Source of the DNA: Agelas oroides
Lineage: Eukaryota > Porifera > Demospongiae > Agelasida > Agelasidae
NCBI GenBank assembly: GCA_949130485.1
Contig: OX422192.1
Span: 2,918,085 to 2,982,084, forward strand
DNA length: 64,000 bases
Reading direction: 5' to 3'
Of this stretch, positions 38,741 to 54,400 are shown piece by piece; the first letter of the stretch is position 1, and each line of letters begins with the position of its first letter. The translations under genes and the position numbers were made by a program. A model generated the notes under the pieces. That model was given only the letters and a program-made list of their open reading frames with translations. It had not been told where the DNA came from and ran no database searches.

Positions 38741-41700
38741 CACCCTACCCCGAGTCTACCTCACCCTACCACACACTATCCCGACTCTACCTCACTCTAC
38801 CACACTCTACGCTGGTTCGACACTACTCTACCTCACTCTACCACACTCTACGTTGGCTCGACCCGACTCTACCTCACTCTACCACATTCTACCCTGGCTC
38901 TACCCAACTATACCTCACTCTACCACACCCTACCCAGACTCTACCTCACTCTACCACACTCTACCCCGACTCTACCTCACTCTACCACACTCTACCCCGT
39001 CTCTTCCTCATTCTACCACACTCTACCCTGGCTCGAGCCGACTCTACCTCACACTACCACACTCTACCCCAACTCTACCTCACTCTACCCCCACTTTACC
39101 TCACTCTACCACACTCTACCCTGGCTATACCCGACTCTACCTCACTCTACCAAACTCTACCCTGGCTCGACTGGACTCTACCTCACTCTACCACACTCTA
39201 CCATGGCTCGACGAGATTCTACCTCACTCTATCACACTCTACCCTGGCTGTACTCGAGTCTACCTCACTCTACCACACACTACCCCGACTCTACCTCACT
39301 CTACCACACTCTACCCCGACTCTACCTCACTCTACCACACTCTACACTGACTCTACCTCACTCTACCACACTCTACCCTGGTTCGACCCGACTCTAACTC
39401 ACTCTACCACACTCTACCCTGGCTCGACCCGATTCTATCTCACTCTACCAAACTCTACCCTGGCTCGACTGGACTCTACCTCACTCTACCACACTGTACC
39501 ATGGCTCGACCCAACTCTACCTCACTCTATCACACCCTACTTTTGCTGTACCCGACTCTACCTCACTCTACCACACTCTACCCCGACTCTACCTCACTGT
39601 ACCACACTCTACCCAGGCTTGATCCGACTCTACCTCACTCTACCACACTCTACCCTGGCTCTACGCGACTCTACCTCACTCTACCCCACCCTACCCCGAC
39701 TCTACCTCATTCTACTACACTCAATCCCGGCTCTACCTCACTCTACCACTCTGTACCCTGGCTCGACCCGACTCTACCTCACTCTACCACACTCTACCCT
39801 GGCTCCACCTGACTCTACCTCACTCTACCACACTCTACTCTGGCTCTACCCGACTCTACCTCACTCTACCACACTCTACCCCGACTCTACCTCACTCTAC
39901 CACACTCTACCCCGACTGTACCTCACTCTACCACACTCTATCCAGGCTCGACCAGACTGTACCTTACTCTACCTCACTCTACCGTGGCTCAACCCGACTC
40001 TTCCTCATTCTACCACTCTGTACCCTGGCTCTACCCGACTCTACCTCACTCTACCCTACTCTACCCCGACTCTACCTCACTCTACCACACTCTACCCCGT
40101 CTCTACCTCAATTTACCACACTCTACACTGACTCTACCTCACTCTACCACACTCTACCCCGACTCTATCTCAATCTACCACACTCTACACTGACTCTACC
40201 TCACTCTACTACACTCTACCCTAGTTCGACTACAGTCTACCTCATTCTACCACACAGTTCCCTGACTCTACATCACTCTACCACACTCTACACTGACTCT
40301 ACCTCACTCTACCACACTCTACCGTGGTTCGACCCGACTCTAACTCACTCTACCACACTCTACCGTGGCTCGACCCGACTCTACTTCCCTCTACCACACC
40401 CTACCCCGACTCTACCTCACTCTACCACACTCTACCCTGGCTCGACCCAACTCGACCTCACTCTACCACATCCTACCCCGACTCTACCTCACTCTACCAC
40501 ACTCTACGCTGGCTCGACACTACTCTACCTCACTCTACCACACTCTACGTTGGTTCGACCCAACTCTACCTTACTCTACCATACTCTACCCTCGCTTTAC
40601 CCAACTATACCTCACTCTACCACACCCTACCCTGACTCTACCTCACTCTACCACACTCTACCCCGACTCTACCTCACTCTACCACACTGTACCCTGTCTC
40701 TTCCTCACTCTACTACACTCTACCCTGGCTCGACCCGATTCTACCTCACTCTGCCACACTCTACCCCAACTCTACCTCACTCTACCCCCACTCTACCTCA
40801 CTCTACCACACTCTACCCTGGCTAGACCCGACTCTACCTCACTCTACCAAACTCTACCCTGGCTCGACTGGACTGTACCTCACTCTACCACACTTTACCA
40901 TGGCTCGAACCGACTCTAACTCACTCTATCACACTCTACCCTGGCTATACACTACTCTACCTCACTCTACCACAGTCTATCCCTACTCTACCTCACTTTA
41001 CCACACTCTACCCCGACTCTACCTCACTCTACCACACTCTACCCTGGTTCGATCCGACTCTATCTCACTCTACCACACTCTACCCTGGCTCGACCCGAAT
41101 CTACCTCACTCTACCAAACTCTACCCTTGCTCGACTGGACTCTATCTCACTCTACCACACTCTACCATGGCTCGACCCGACTCTACCTCACTCTATCACA
41201 CTCTACCTTGGCTCTACCCGACTCTACCTCACTCTACCAAACTCTACCCTGTCTCGACTGGACTCTACCTCACTCTACCACAGTCTACCATGGCTCGACC
41301 CGACTCTACCTCACTCTTCCACACTCTAACCCGACTCTACCTCACTCTACCACACTCTACCCCGACTCTACCTTACTCTACCACACTCTACACTGACTCT
41401 ACCTCACTCTACAATACCCTACCCTGGTTCGACCCGACTCTAACTCACTCTACCACACTCTACCCTGGCTCGACCCGACTCTACCTCACTCTACCACACC
41501 CTACCCCGACACTACCTCACTCTACCACACTCTACCCCGACTCTACCTCACTCTACCACACTCTACCCCGACTCTACCTCACTCTAGCACACTCTACCCC
41601 GACTCTACCTCACTCTACCACACTCTACACTGGCTCTACCTCTCTCTACCACACTCTACCTTGGTTCGAGCAGAGTCTAACTCACTCTACCACACTCTAC

Positions 41701-41800
41701 CCTGGCTCGACCCGAGTCTACTTCACTCTACCACACCCTACCCCGATCCTACCTCACTCTACCACACTCTAACCCGACTCTACCTCACTCTACCACACTC
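38740..41800 (+). repeat. Module C1, first occurrence
   Basis: This is a D-like entry (ACACTACTC then CTACGTTGG at 38.82-38.86 kb) followed by words shared with domain C: ACCATGGCTCGACGAG at 39,202, CAGGCTTGATCCGAC (around 39,613), CTCAATCCCGGCTC (39,720), CTAGTTCGACTACAGTC (around 40,220) and TGGCTATACACTACTC (around 40,945). It matches 44.4-46.7 kb at offsets of 5,584 bp at the left and 5,512 bp at the right. Confidence 0.72.
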
Positions 41801-43920
41801 TACACTGACTCTACCTCACTCTACCACATTCTACCCTTGTTCGACTCGAGTCTACCTCACTCTACTACTCTCTTCCCCGACTCTACCTCACTCTACCACA
41901 CCCTACCCCGACTCTATCTCACTCTACCACACTGTACGCTGGCTCGACACTACTCTACCTCACACTACCACAATCTAACCCAACTCTACCTCACTCTACC
42001 CCCACTCTACCTCTCTCTACCACACTCTACCCTGGCTAGACCCGACTCTACCTCACTCTACCAAATTCTACCCTGGCTCGACTGGACTCTACCTCACTCT
42101 ACCACACTCTACAATGGCTCGACCCGACTCTACCTCATTCTATCACACTCTACCCTGCCTCTACCCGACTCTACCTCATTCTACCACACTCTACCCCTTC
42201 TCTACCTCACTCTACCACACTCTTCCCCGACTCTACCTCACTCTACCACACTCTACACTGACTCTATCTCACTCTACCACACTCTACCCTGGTTCAACCC
42301 GACTCTAACTCACTGTACCACACTCTACCCTGGCTCGACCCGACTTTACCTCACTCTACCAAACTCTACCCTGCGTCGACTGGAATCTACCTCACTCTAC
42401 CACACTCTAGCATGGCTCGACCCGACTCTACCTCACTCTATCACACTCTAACCTGGCTCTAACCGACTCTACCTCACTCTACCACACTCTACCCCGACTC
42501 TACCTCACTCAACGACAATCTACCCAGGCTCGATCCGACTCTACCTCATTCTACCACACTCTTCCCTGGCTCTACCCGACTCTACCTTACTCTACCCCAC
42601 CCTACACCGACTCTACCTCATTCTACTACACTCAATCCCGAATCTACCTCACTCTACCACACTGTACCCTGGTTCGACCCGACTCTACCCCACTCTACCA
42701 CACTCTACCCTGGCTCCACCTGACCCTACCTCACTCTAACACACTCTACCCTGGCTCTACCCGACTCTACCTCACTCTACCACACTCTATCCCGACTCTA
42801 CCTCACTCTACCACACTCTACCCCGACTCTACCTCACTCTACCACACTCTATCCAGGCTCGACCCGACTCAACCTCACTCTACCACACTCTACCCTGGAT
42901 CGACCCGACTCTACCTCATTCTACCGCACTGTACCCTGGCTCTACCCGACTCTACCTCACTCTACCCCACTCTACCCCGACTCTACCTCACTCTACCACC
43001 CTCTACCCTGGCTCGACCCGACTCTACCTCACTCTACCACACTGTACCCTGGCTCTATCCGACTCTACCTTACTCTATCCCACCTTACCCCGACTCTACC
43101 TCACTCTACTACACTCAACCCCGACTCTACCTCACTCTACCACAATGTACCCCGACTCTACCTCACTCTACCACACTCTAACCCTACTCTACCTCACTCT
43201 ACCACACTCTACACTGATTCTACTTCACTCTACCACACTCTACCCAGGTTCGACCCGAGTCTAACTCACTCTACCACATTCTACCCTGGCTCGACCCGAC
43301 TCTACCTCACTCTACCACATTCTACCCTGTCTCTACCCGACTATACCTCACTCTACCACACCCTACCCAGACTCTATCTCACTCTACTACACTCTACGTT
43401 GGATCGACCCGACTCTACCTCACTCTACGACACTCTACCCTAGCTCTACCCGACTATACCTTACTCTACCACACCCTACCTTACTCTACCTCACTCTACC
43501 ACACTATACGCCGACTCTACCTCACTCTACCACACTCTACCCCGACTCTTCCTCACTCTACCACAGTCTACCCTGGCTCGACCCGACTCCACCTCACTCT
43601 GCCACACTGTACCCCAACACTACCTCACTCTACCCCCACTGTACCTGATTCTACCTCACTCTACCCTGGCTCGACCTGATTCTACCTCACTCTACCAAAC
43701 TCTACCCTAACTCGACTGGACTCTACCTCACTCTACCACACTCTACCCTGGCTCGACTCGACTAAACCTCACTCTACCACACTCTACCCTGTCTCGACCC
43801 GACTCTACCTCACTCTACCACACTCTACCCCGACACTTCCTCACTCTACTACACTCTACCCCGACTCTACCACACTCTACCACACTCTACCCTGGCTCGA
43901 CCTGACTCTACCTCACCCTA
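41800..43920 (+). repeat. Fragment of the D unit between two C1 modules
   Basis: From about 41,960 the words are D-type again: CACACTACCACAATCTAACC, then ACAATGGCTCGACCCG at 42,112, TCGACTGGAATC near 42,377, the ATCCAGGCTCGACCCGACTC unit near 42,850 and GTTGGATCGACCCG near 43,398. This corresponds to about 18.2-20.0 kb of D copy 1. The joint at 41.94-41.96 kb fuses the GCTCGACACTACTC word to the CACACTACCAC word. Confidence 0.72.
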
Positions 43921-44355
43921 CCACACCCTACCCTGGCTCGACCCGACTCTACCTCACTCTACCACACTCTACCCCGACTCTACATCAATCTACCACACTC
44001 TACACTGACTCTACCTCACTCTACCACACTCTACCCTGGTTCGACCCGAGTCTAACTCACTCTACCACACTCTACCCTACCTCGACCCGACTCTACCTCA
44101 CTCTACCACAACCTACCCCGAGTCTACCTCACCCTACCACACCCTACCCTGGCTCGACCCGACTTTATCTCACTCTACCACACTCTACCCCGACTCTACA
44201 TCAATCTACCATACTCTACACTGACTCTACCTCACTCTACCACACTCTACCCTGGTTCGACCCGAGTCTAACTCACTCTACCACACTCTACCCTACCTCG
44301 ACCCGACTCTACCTCACTCTACCACAACCTACCCCGAGTCTACCTCACCCTACCA
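43920..44355 (+). repeat. 216-bp tandem duplication
   Basis: TACATCAATC at 43981 recurs at 44197, and CCACACCCTACCCTGGCTCG at 43921 recurs at 44137, both at offset 216. The copies differ by CTCTACC against TTTATC-type changes near 44,163. The 216 bp equal three 31-mers plus three 41-mers. Neither neighbouring D copy shows this doubling. Confidence 0.85.
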
Positions 44356-44399
44356 CACACTACCCTGACTCTACCTCACTCTACCACACTCTACGCTGG

Positions 44400-47300
44400 C
44401 TCGACACTACTCTACCTCACTCTACCACACTCTACGTTGGCTCGACCCGACTCTACCTCACTCTACCACACTCTACCCTGGCTCTACCCATCTATACCTC
44501 ACTCTACCACACCCTACCCAGACTCTACCTCACTCTACCACACTCTACCCCGACTCTACCTCACTCTACCACACTCTACACCGTCTCTTCCTCACTCTAC
44601 CACACTCTACCCTGGCTCGACCCGACTCTACCTCACTCTACCACACTCTACCCCAACTCTACCTCACTCTACCCCCACTCTACCTCACTCTACCACACTC
44701 TACCCTGGCTATACCCGACTCTACCTCACTCTACCAAACTCTACCCTGGCTCGACTGGACTCTACCTCACTCTACCACACTCTACCATGGCTCGACCCGA
44801 CTCTACCTCACTCTATCACACTCTACCATGGCTGTAATCGAGTCTACCTCACTCCACCACACACTACCCCGACTCTACCTCAATCTACCACACTCTACAC
44901 CGATTCTACCTCACTCTACCACACTCTACACTGACTCTACCTCACTCTACCACACTCTACCCTGGTTCGACCCGACTCAAACTCACTCTACCACACTCTA
45001 CCCTGGCTCGACCCGATTCTATCTCACTCTACCAAACTCTACCCTGGCTCGACTGGACTCTACCTCACTCTACCACACTGTACCATGGCTCGACCCGACT
45101 CTACCTCACTCTGTCACACCCTACCTTGGCTCTACCCGACTCTACCTCACTCTACCACACTCTACCCCGACTCTACCTCACTGTACCACACTCTACCCAG
45201 GCTTGATCCGACTCTACCTCACTCTACCACACTCTACCCTGGCTCTACGCGACTCTACCTCAGTCTACCCCACCCTACCCCGACTCTACCTCATTCTACT
45301 ACACTCAATCCCGGCTCTACCTCACTGTACCACTCTGTACCCTGGCTCGACCCGACTCTACCTCACTCTACCACACTCTACCCTGGCTCCACCTGACTCT
45401 ACCTCACTCTACCACACTCTACCCTGGCTCTACCCGACTCTACCTCACTCTACCACACTCTAACCCGACTCTACCTCACTCTACCACACTCTACCCCGAC
45501 TGTACCTCACTCTACCACACTCTATCCAGGCTCAACCAGACTGTACCTTTCTCTACCTCACTCTACCCTGGCTCAACCCGACTCTTCCTCATTCTACCAC
45601 TCTGTACCCTGGCTCTACCTGACTCTACCTTACTCTACCCCACTCTACCCCGACTCTACCTCACTCTACCACACTCTACCCCGTCTCTACCTCAATCTAC
45701 CACACTCTACACTGACTCTACCTCACTCTACCACACTCTACCCCGACTCCACCTCAATCTACCACACTCTACACTGACTCTACCTCACTCTACCATACTC
45801 TACCCTAGTTCGACTACAGTCTACCTCACTCTACCACACACTTCCCTGACTCTACATCACTCTACCACACTCTACACTGACTCTACCTCACTCTACCACA
45901 CTCTACCCTGGTTCGACCCGACTCTAACTCACTCTACCAAACTCTACCCTGGCTCGATCCGACTCTACTTCACTCTACCACATCCTACCCCGACTCTACC
46001 TCACTCTACCTCACTCTACGCTGGCTCGACACTACTCTACCTCACTCTACCACACTCTACGTTGACTCGACCCGACTCTACCTCACTCTACCATACTCTA
46101 CCCTCGCTCTACCCAACTATACCTCACTCTACCACACCCTACGCAGACTCTACCTCACTCTACCACACTCTACCCCGACTCTACCTCACTCTACCACAAT
46201 CTTCCCTGTCTCTTCCTCACTCTACCACACTCTACCCTGGCTCGACCCGATTCTACCTCACTCTACCACACTCTACCCCAGCTCTACCTAACTCTACCCC
46301 CACTCTACCTCACTCTACCACACTCTACCCTGGCTAGACCCGACTCTACCTCACTCTACCAAACTCTACCCTGGCTCGACTGGATTGTACCTCACTCTAC
46401 CACACTCTACCATGGCTCGACCCGACTCTACCTCACTCTATCACACTCTACCCTGGCTATACACTACTCTACCTCACTCTACCACACTCTACCCCTAATC
46501 TACCTCACTCTACCACACTCTACTCCGACTCTACCTCACTCTACCACACTCTACCCTGGTTCGATCCGACTCTAGCTCACTCTACCACACTCTACCCTGG
46601 CTCGACCCGACTCTACCTCACTCTACCAAACTCTACCGTGGCTCGACTGGACTCTTCCTCACTCTACCACACTCTACCATGGCTCGACCCGACTCTACCT
46701 CACTCTATCACACTCTACCTTGGCTCTACCCGACTCTACCTCACTCTACCACACTCTACCCCGACTCTACCTGACTCTACCACACTCCACCCCGACTCTA
46801 CCTCACTCTACCACACTCTACCACACTCTACCCTTGCTCAACCCGACTCTACCTCACTCTACCACACTCTACCCCGACTGTACCTCACTCTACGACACTC
46901 TACCACACTCTACCCCGACTCTACCTCACTCTACCACACTCTATCCAGGCTCGACCCGACTCTACCTCACTCTACCACACTCTACCCTGGCTCGACCCGA
47001 CTCTACCTCACTCTACCATACTCTACCCCGACTCTACCTCACTCTACCACACTCTACCCCGACTCAACCTCACTCTACCACACTCTACACTGACTCTACC
47101 TCACTCTACCACACTCTACCCTGGTTCGATCCGACTCTACCTCACTCTACCACACTGTACCCTGGCTCGACCCGACTCTACCTCACTCCACCACACTCTA
47201 CCCTGGCTCCACCTGACTCTACCTCACTCTACCACACTCTACCCTTGCTCAACCCGACTCTACCTCACTCTACCACACTTTACCCCGACTCTATCTCACT

Positions 47301-48930
47301 CTACGACACTCTACCACACTCTACCCCGACTCTACCTCACTCTACCACACTCTATCCAGGCTCGACCCGAATCTACCTCACTCTACCACACTCTACGCTG
47401 GCTCGACCCGACTCTACCTCACTCTACCACACCCTACCCCGACTCTACCTCACTCTACCACACACCACCCCACTCTACCTCACTCTACCACACTCTATCC
47501 CTACTCTACCTCACTCTACCACACTCTACACTGACTCTACCTCACTCTACCACACTCTACCCTGGTTCGACCCTAGTCTAAGTCACTCTACCACACTCTT
47601 CCCCGACTCTACATCATTCTACCACACTCTACACTGACTCTACCTCACTCAACCACACTCTACCCTGGTTTGACCGGACTCTAACTCACTCTACCACACT
47701 CTACCCTGGCTCGAACCAACAAAACCTCACTCTACCACACCCTACCCAGACTCTACCTCACTCTACCACACTCTACCCCGACTCTACCTAAATCTACCAC
47801 ACTCTACACTCACTCTACCTCATTCTACCACCCTCTTCCCTGGTTCGACCCGACTCTAACTCACTCTACCACACTCTACCCTGGCTCGACCCGATTCTAT
47901 CTCACTCTACCAAACTCTATCCTGGCTCGACTGGACTCTACCTCACTCTACCACACTGTACCATGGCTCGACCCGACTCTACCTCACTATATCACACCCT
48001 ACCTTGGCTCTACCTGACTCTACCTCACTCTACCACACTCTACACCGACTCTACCTCACTGTACCACACTCTACCCAGGCTTGATCCGACTCTACCTCAC
48101 TCTACCACACTCTACCCTGGCTCTACGCGACTCTACCTCAGTCTACCCCACCCTACCCCGACTCTACCTCATTCTACTACACTCAATCCCGGCTCTACCT
48201 CACTGTACCACTCTGTACCCTGGCTCGACCCGACTCTACCTCACTCTACCACACTCTACCCTGGCTCCACCTGACTCTACCTCACTCTACCACACTCTAC
48301 CCTGGCTCTACCCGACTCTACCTCACTCTACCACACTCTACCCCGACTCTACCTCACTCTACCACACTCTACCCCGACTGTACCTCACTCTACCACACTC
48401 TATCCAGGCTCAACCAGACTGTACCTTTCTCTACCTCACTCTACCCTGGCTCAACCCGACTCTTCCTCATCCTACCACTCTGTACCCTGGCTCTACCAGA
48501 CTCTACCTCACTCTACCCCACTCTACCCCGACTCTACCTCACTCTACCACACTCTACCCCGTCTCTACCTCAATCTACCACACTCTACACTGACTCTACC
48601 TCACTCTACCATACTCTACCCTAGTTCGACTACAGTCTCACTCTACCACACACTTCCCTGACTCTACATCACTCTACCACACTCTATACTGACTCTACCT
48701 CACTCTACCGCACTCTTCCCTGGTTCGACCCGACTCTAACTCACTCTACCAAACTCTACCCTGGCTCGATCCGACTCTACTTCACTCTACCACATCCTAC
48801 CCCGACTCTACCTCACTCTACCACACTCTACGCTGGCTCGACACTACTCTACCTCACTCTACCACACTCTACGTTGGCTCGACCCGACTCTACCTCACTC
48901 TACCATATTCTACCCTCGCTCTACCCAACA
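44400..48930 (+). repeat. Domain C: alternating C1 and C2 modules, first period
   Basis: C1 (about 44.4-46.6 kb) has GGCTTGATCCGAC, CTCAATCCCGGCTC and CTAGTTCGACTACAGTC. C2 (about 46.6-47.9 kb) has CTCTACCACA doubled before CCCTTGCTCAACCCGAC, CTACGACACTC, and the AACCAACAAAACCTC word near 47,715. The next C1 begins near 47.9 kb. The period is 2,878 bp at 45,085/47,963 and 2,812 bp at 46,062/48,874. The 66-bp change is two missing 31-mers plus a 4-bp deletion near 48,637. Confidence 0.78.
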
Positions 48931-51400
48931 ATACCTCACTCTACCACACCCTACCCAGACTCTACCTCACTCTACCACACTCTACCCCGACTCTACCTCA
49001 CTCTACCACAATCTTCCCTGTCTCTTCCTCACTCTACCACACTCTACCCTGGCTCGACTCGATTCTACCTCACTCTACCACACTCTACCCCAACTCTACC
49101 TCACTCTACCCCCACTCTACCTCACTCTACCACACTCTACCCTGGCTAGACCCGACTCTACCTCACTCTACCAAACTCTACCCTGGCTCGACTGGACTGT
49201 ACCTCACTCTACCACACTCTACCATGACTCGACCCGACTCTACTTCACTCTATCACACTCTACCCTGGCTATTCACTACTCTACCTCACTCTACCACACT
49301 CTACCCCTACTCTACCTCACTCTACCACACTCTACCCCGACTCTACCTCACTCTACCACACTCTACCCTGGTTCGATCCGACTCTAACTCACTCTACCAC
49401 ACTCTACCCTGGCTCGACCCGACTCTACCTCACTCTACCAAACTCTACCGTGGCTCGACTGGACTCTACCTCACTCTACCACACTCTACCATGGCCCGAC
49501 CCGACTCTACCTCACTCTATCACACTCTACCTTGGCTCTACCCGACTCTACCTCACTCTACCACACTCTACCCCGACTCTACCTGACTCTACCACACTCC
49601 ACCCCGACTCTACCTCACTCTACCACACTCTACCACACTCTACCCTTGCTCAACCCGACTCTACCTCACTCTACCACACTCTTCCCCGACTGTACCTCAC
49701 TCTACGACACTCTACCACACTCTACCCCGACTCTACCTCACTCTACCACACTCTATCCAGGCTCGACCCGACTCTACCTCACTCTACCACACTCTACCCT
49801 GGCTCGACCCGACTCTACCTCACTCTACCACACTCTACCCCGACTCTACCTCACTCTACCACACTCTACACTGGCTCTACCTCACTCTACCACACTCTAC
49901 CCTGGTTCGATCCGACTCTACCTCACTCTAACACACTGTACCCTGGCTCGACCCGACTCTACCTCACTCCACCACACTCTACCCTGGCTCCACCTGCCTC
50001 TACCTCACTCTACCACACTCTACCCTTGCTCAACCCGACTCTACCTCACTCTACCACACTTTACCCCGACTCTATCTCAATCTACGACACTCTACCACAC
50101 TCTACCCCGACTCTACCTCACTCTACCACACTCTACCCAGGCTCGATCCGACTCTACCTCACTCTACCACACTGTACCCTGGCTCGACCCGACTCTACCT
50201 CACTCTACCACACCCTACCCAGACTCTACCTCACTCTACCACACTCTACCCCGACTCTACCTCACTCTACCACAATCTTCCCTGTCTCTTCCTCACTCTA
50301 CCACACTCTACCCTGGCTCGACTCGATTCTACCTCACTCTACCACACTCTACCCCAACTCTACCTCACTCTACCCCCACTCTACCTCACTCTACCACACT
50401 CTACCCTGGCTAGACCCGACTCTACCTCACTCTACCAAACTCTACCCTGGCTCGACTGGACTGTACCTCACTCTACCACACTCTACCATGACTCGACCCG
50501 ACTCTACTTCACTCTATCACACTCTACCCTGGCTATTCACTACTCTACCTCACTCTACCACACTCTACCCCTACTCTACCTCACTCTACCACACTCTACC
50601 CCGACTCTACCTCACTCTACCACACTCTACCCTGGTTCGATCCGACTCTAACTCACTCTACCACACTCTACCCTGGCTCGACCCGACTCTACCTCACTCT
50701 ACCAAACTCTACCGTGGCTCGACTGGACTCTACCTCACTCTACCACACTCTACCATGGCCCGACCCGACTCTACCTCACTCTATCACACTCTACCTTGGC
50801 TCTACCCGACTCTACCTCACTCTACCACACTCTACCCCGACTCTACCTGACTCTACCACACTCCACCCCGACTCTACCTCACTCTACCACACTCTACCAC
50901 ACTCTACCCTTGCTCAACCCGACTCTACCTCACTCTACCACACTCTTCCCCGACTGTACCTCACTCTACGACACTCTACCACACTCTACCCCGACTCTAC
51001 CTCACTCTACCACACTCTATCCAGGCTCGACCCGACTCTACCTCACTCTACCACACTCTACCTTGGCTCGACCCGACTCTACCTCACTCTACCACACTCT
51101 ACCCCGACTCTACCTCACTCTACCACACTCTACACTGGCTCTACCTCACTCTACCACACTCTACCCTGGTTCGATCCGACTCTACCTCACTCTAACACAC
51201 TGTACCCTGGCTCGACCCGACTCTACCTCACTCCACCACACTCTACCCTGGCTCCACCTGCCTCTACCTCACTCTACCACACTCTACCCTTGCTCAACCC
51301 GACTCTACCTCACTCTACCACACTTTACCCCGACTCTATCTCAATCTACGACACTCTACCACACTCTACCCCGACTCTACCTCACTCTACCACACTCTAT
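48930..51400 (+). repeat. 1,264-bp tandem duplication across a C1/C2 boundary
   Basis: ACCATGACTCGACCCGAC (ATG at 49224) recurs at 50488, and ACCATGGCCCGACCCG is repeated near 49,492 and 50,756, all at offset 1,264. The match runs from about 48.94 kb until about 50.14 kb in the first copy. The joint, between about 50,140 and 50,215, links C2 words to C1 words and creates a 41-mer arrangement not seen elsewhere. Very few substitutions separate the copies. Confidence 0.9.
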
Positions 51401-54400
51401 CCAGGCTCGACCCGAATCTACCTCACTCTACCACACTCTACGCTGGCTCGACCCGACTCTACCTCACTCTACCACACCCTACCCCGACTCTATCTCACTC
51501 CACCACACCCTACCCCGACTCTATCTCACTCTACCACACACTACCCCACTCTACCTCACTCTACCACACTCTACCCCGACTCTACCTCACTCTACCACAC
51601 TCTACACTGACTCTACCTCACTCTACCACACTCTACCCTGGTTCGACCCGAGTCTAACTGACTCTACCACACTCTTCCCCGACTCTACATCATTCTACCA
51701 CACTCTACACTGACTCTACCTCACTCAACCACACTCTACCCTGGTTTGACCCGACTCTAACTCACTCTACCACACTCTACCCTGGCTCGAACCAACAAAA
51801 CCTCACTCTACCACACCCTACCCAGACTCTACCTCACTCTACCACACTCTACCCCGACTCTACCTAAATCTACCACACTCTACACTCACTCTACCTCATT
51901 CTACCACCCTCTTCCCTGGTTCGACCCGACTCTAACTCACTCTACCACACTCTACCCTGGCTCGACCCGATTCTATCTCACTCTACCAAACTCTACCCTG
52001 GCTCGACTGGACTCTACCTCACTCTACCACACTGTACCATGGCTCGACCCGACTCTACCTCACTCTATCACACCCTACCTTGGCTCTACCCGACTCTACC
52101 TCACTCTACCACACTCTACCCCGACTCTACCTCACTGTACCACACTCTACCCAGGCTTGATCCGACTCTACCTCACTCTACCACACTCTACCCTGGCTCT
52201 ACGCGACTCTACCTAAGTCTACCCCACCCTACCCCGACTCTACCTCATTCTACTACACTCAATCCCGGCTCTACCTCACTCTACCACTCTGTACCCTGGC
52301 TCGACCCGACTCTACCTCACTCTACCGCACTCTACCCTGGCTCCACCTGACTCTACCTCACTCTACCACACTCTACCCTGGCTCTACCCGACTCTACCTC
52401 ACTCTACAACACTCTACCCCGACTCTACCTCACTCTACCACACTCTACCCCGACTGTACCTCACTCTACCACACTCTATCCAGGCTCGACCAGACTGTAC
52501 CTTACTCTACCTCACTCTACCCTGGCTCAACCCGACTCTTCCTCATTCTACCACTCTGTACCCTGGCTCTACCCGACTCTACCTCACTCTACCCCACTCT
52601 ACCCCGACTCTACCTCACTCTACCACACTCTACCCCGTCTCTACCTCAATCTACCACACTCTACACTGACTCTACCTCACTCTACCACACCCTACCCCAA
52701 CTCAACCTCAATCTACCACACTCTACACTGACTCTACCTCACTCTACCATACTCTACCCTAGTTCGACTACAGTCTACCTCACTCTACCACACACTTCCC
52801 TGACTCTACATCACTCTACCACACTCTACACTGACTCTACCTCACTCTACCACACTCTACCCTGGTTCGACCCGACTCTAACTCACTCTACCACACTCTA
52901 CCCTGGCTCGACCCGACTCTACTTCACTCTACCACATCCTACCCCGACTCTACCTCACTCTACCACACTCTACGCTGGCTCGACACTACTCTACCTCACT
53001 CTACCACACTCTACGTTGGCTCAACCCGACTCTACCTCACTCTACCATACTCTACCCTCGCTCTACCCAACTATACCTCACTCTACCACACCCTACCCAC
53101 ACTCTACCTCACTCTACCACACTCTACCCCGACTCTACCTCAATCTACCACACTCTACCCTGTCTCTTCCTCACTCTACCACACTCTACCCTGGCTCGCC
53201 CCGATTCTACCTCACTCTACCACACTCTACCCAAACTCTACCTCACTCTACCCCCACTCTACCTCACTCTACCACACTCTACCCTGGCTAGACCCGACTC
53301 TACCTCACTCTACCAAACTCTACCCTGGCTCGACTGGACTGTACCTCACTCTACCACACTCTACCATGGCTCGACCCGACTCTACCTCACTCTATCACAC
53401 TCTACCCTGGCTATACACTACTCTACCTCACTCTACTACACTCTACCCCTACTCTACCTCACTCTACCACACTCTACCCCGACTCTACCTCACTCTACCA
53501 CACTCTACCCTGTTTCGATCCGACTCTAACTCACTCTACCACACTCTACCCTGGCTCGACCCGATTCTACCTCACTCTACCAAAATCTACCGTGGCTCGA
53601 CTGGACTCTACCTCACTCTATCACACTCTACCATGGCTCGACCCGACTCTACCTCACTCTATCACACTCTACCTTGGCTCTACCCGACTCTACCTCACTC
53701 TACCACACTCTACCTCGACTCTACCTGACTATACCACACTCCACCCCGACTCTACCTCACTCTACCACACTCTACCACACTCTACCCTTGCTCAACCCGA
53801 GTCCACCTCACTCTACCACACTCTACCCCGACTGTACCTCACTCTACGACACTCTACCACACTCTACCCCGACTGTACCTCACTCTACCACACTCTATCC
53901 AGGCTCGACCCGACTCTACCTCACTCTACCACACTCTACCCTGGCTCGACCCGACTCTACCTCACTCTACCACACTCTACCCCGACTCTACCTCACTCTA
54001 CCACACTCTACCCCACTCTACCTCACTCTACCACACTCTACCCCGACTCAACCTCACTCTACCACACTCTAAACTGACTCTACCTCACTCTACCACACTC
54101 TACCCTGGTTCGATCCGACTCTACCTCACTCTACCACACTGTACCCTGGCTCGACCCGACTGTACCTCACTCCACCACACTCTACCCTGGCTCCACCTGA
54201 CTCTACCTCACTCTACCACACTCTACCCTTGCTTAACCCGACTCTACCTCACTCTACCACACTTTACCCCGATTCTATCTCACTCTACCCCACTCTATCC
54301 AGGCTCGACCCGAATCTACCTCACTCTACCACACTCTACGCTGGTTCGACCCGACTCTACCTCACTCTACCACACCCTACCCCGACTCTACCTCCCTCTA

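Noticed and set aside
49450-50850. 466-codon open frame, and similar ones at 14221-15567 and 32798-34147
   Set aside because: They start with GTG, GTG and TTG, cross duplication joints, and encode the same PHSTTLYPDSTSLYHTLP-like peptide. No conserved frame or non-repeat domain is present.
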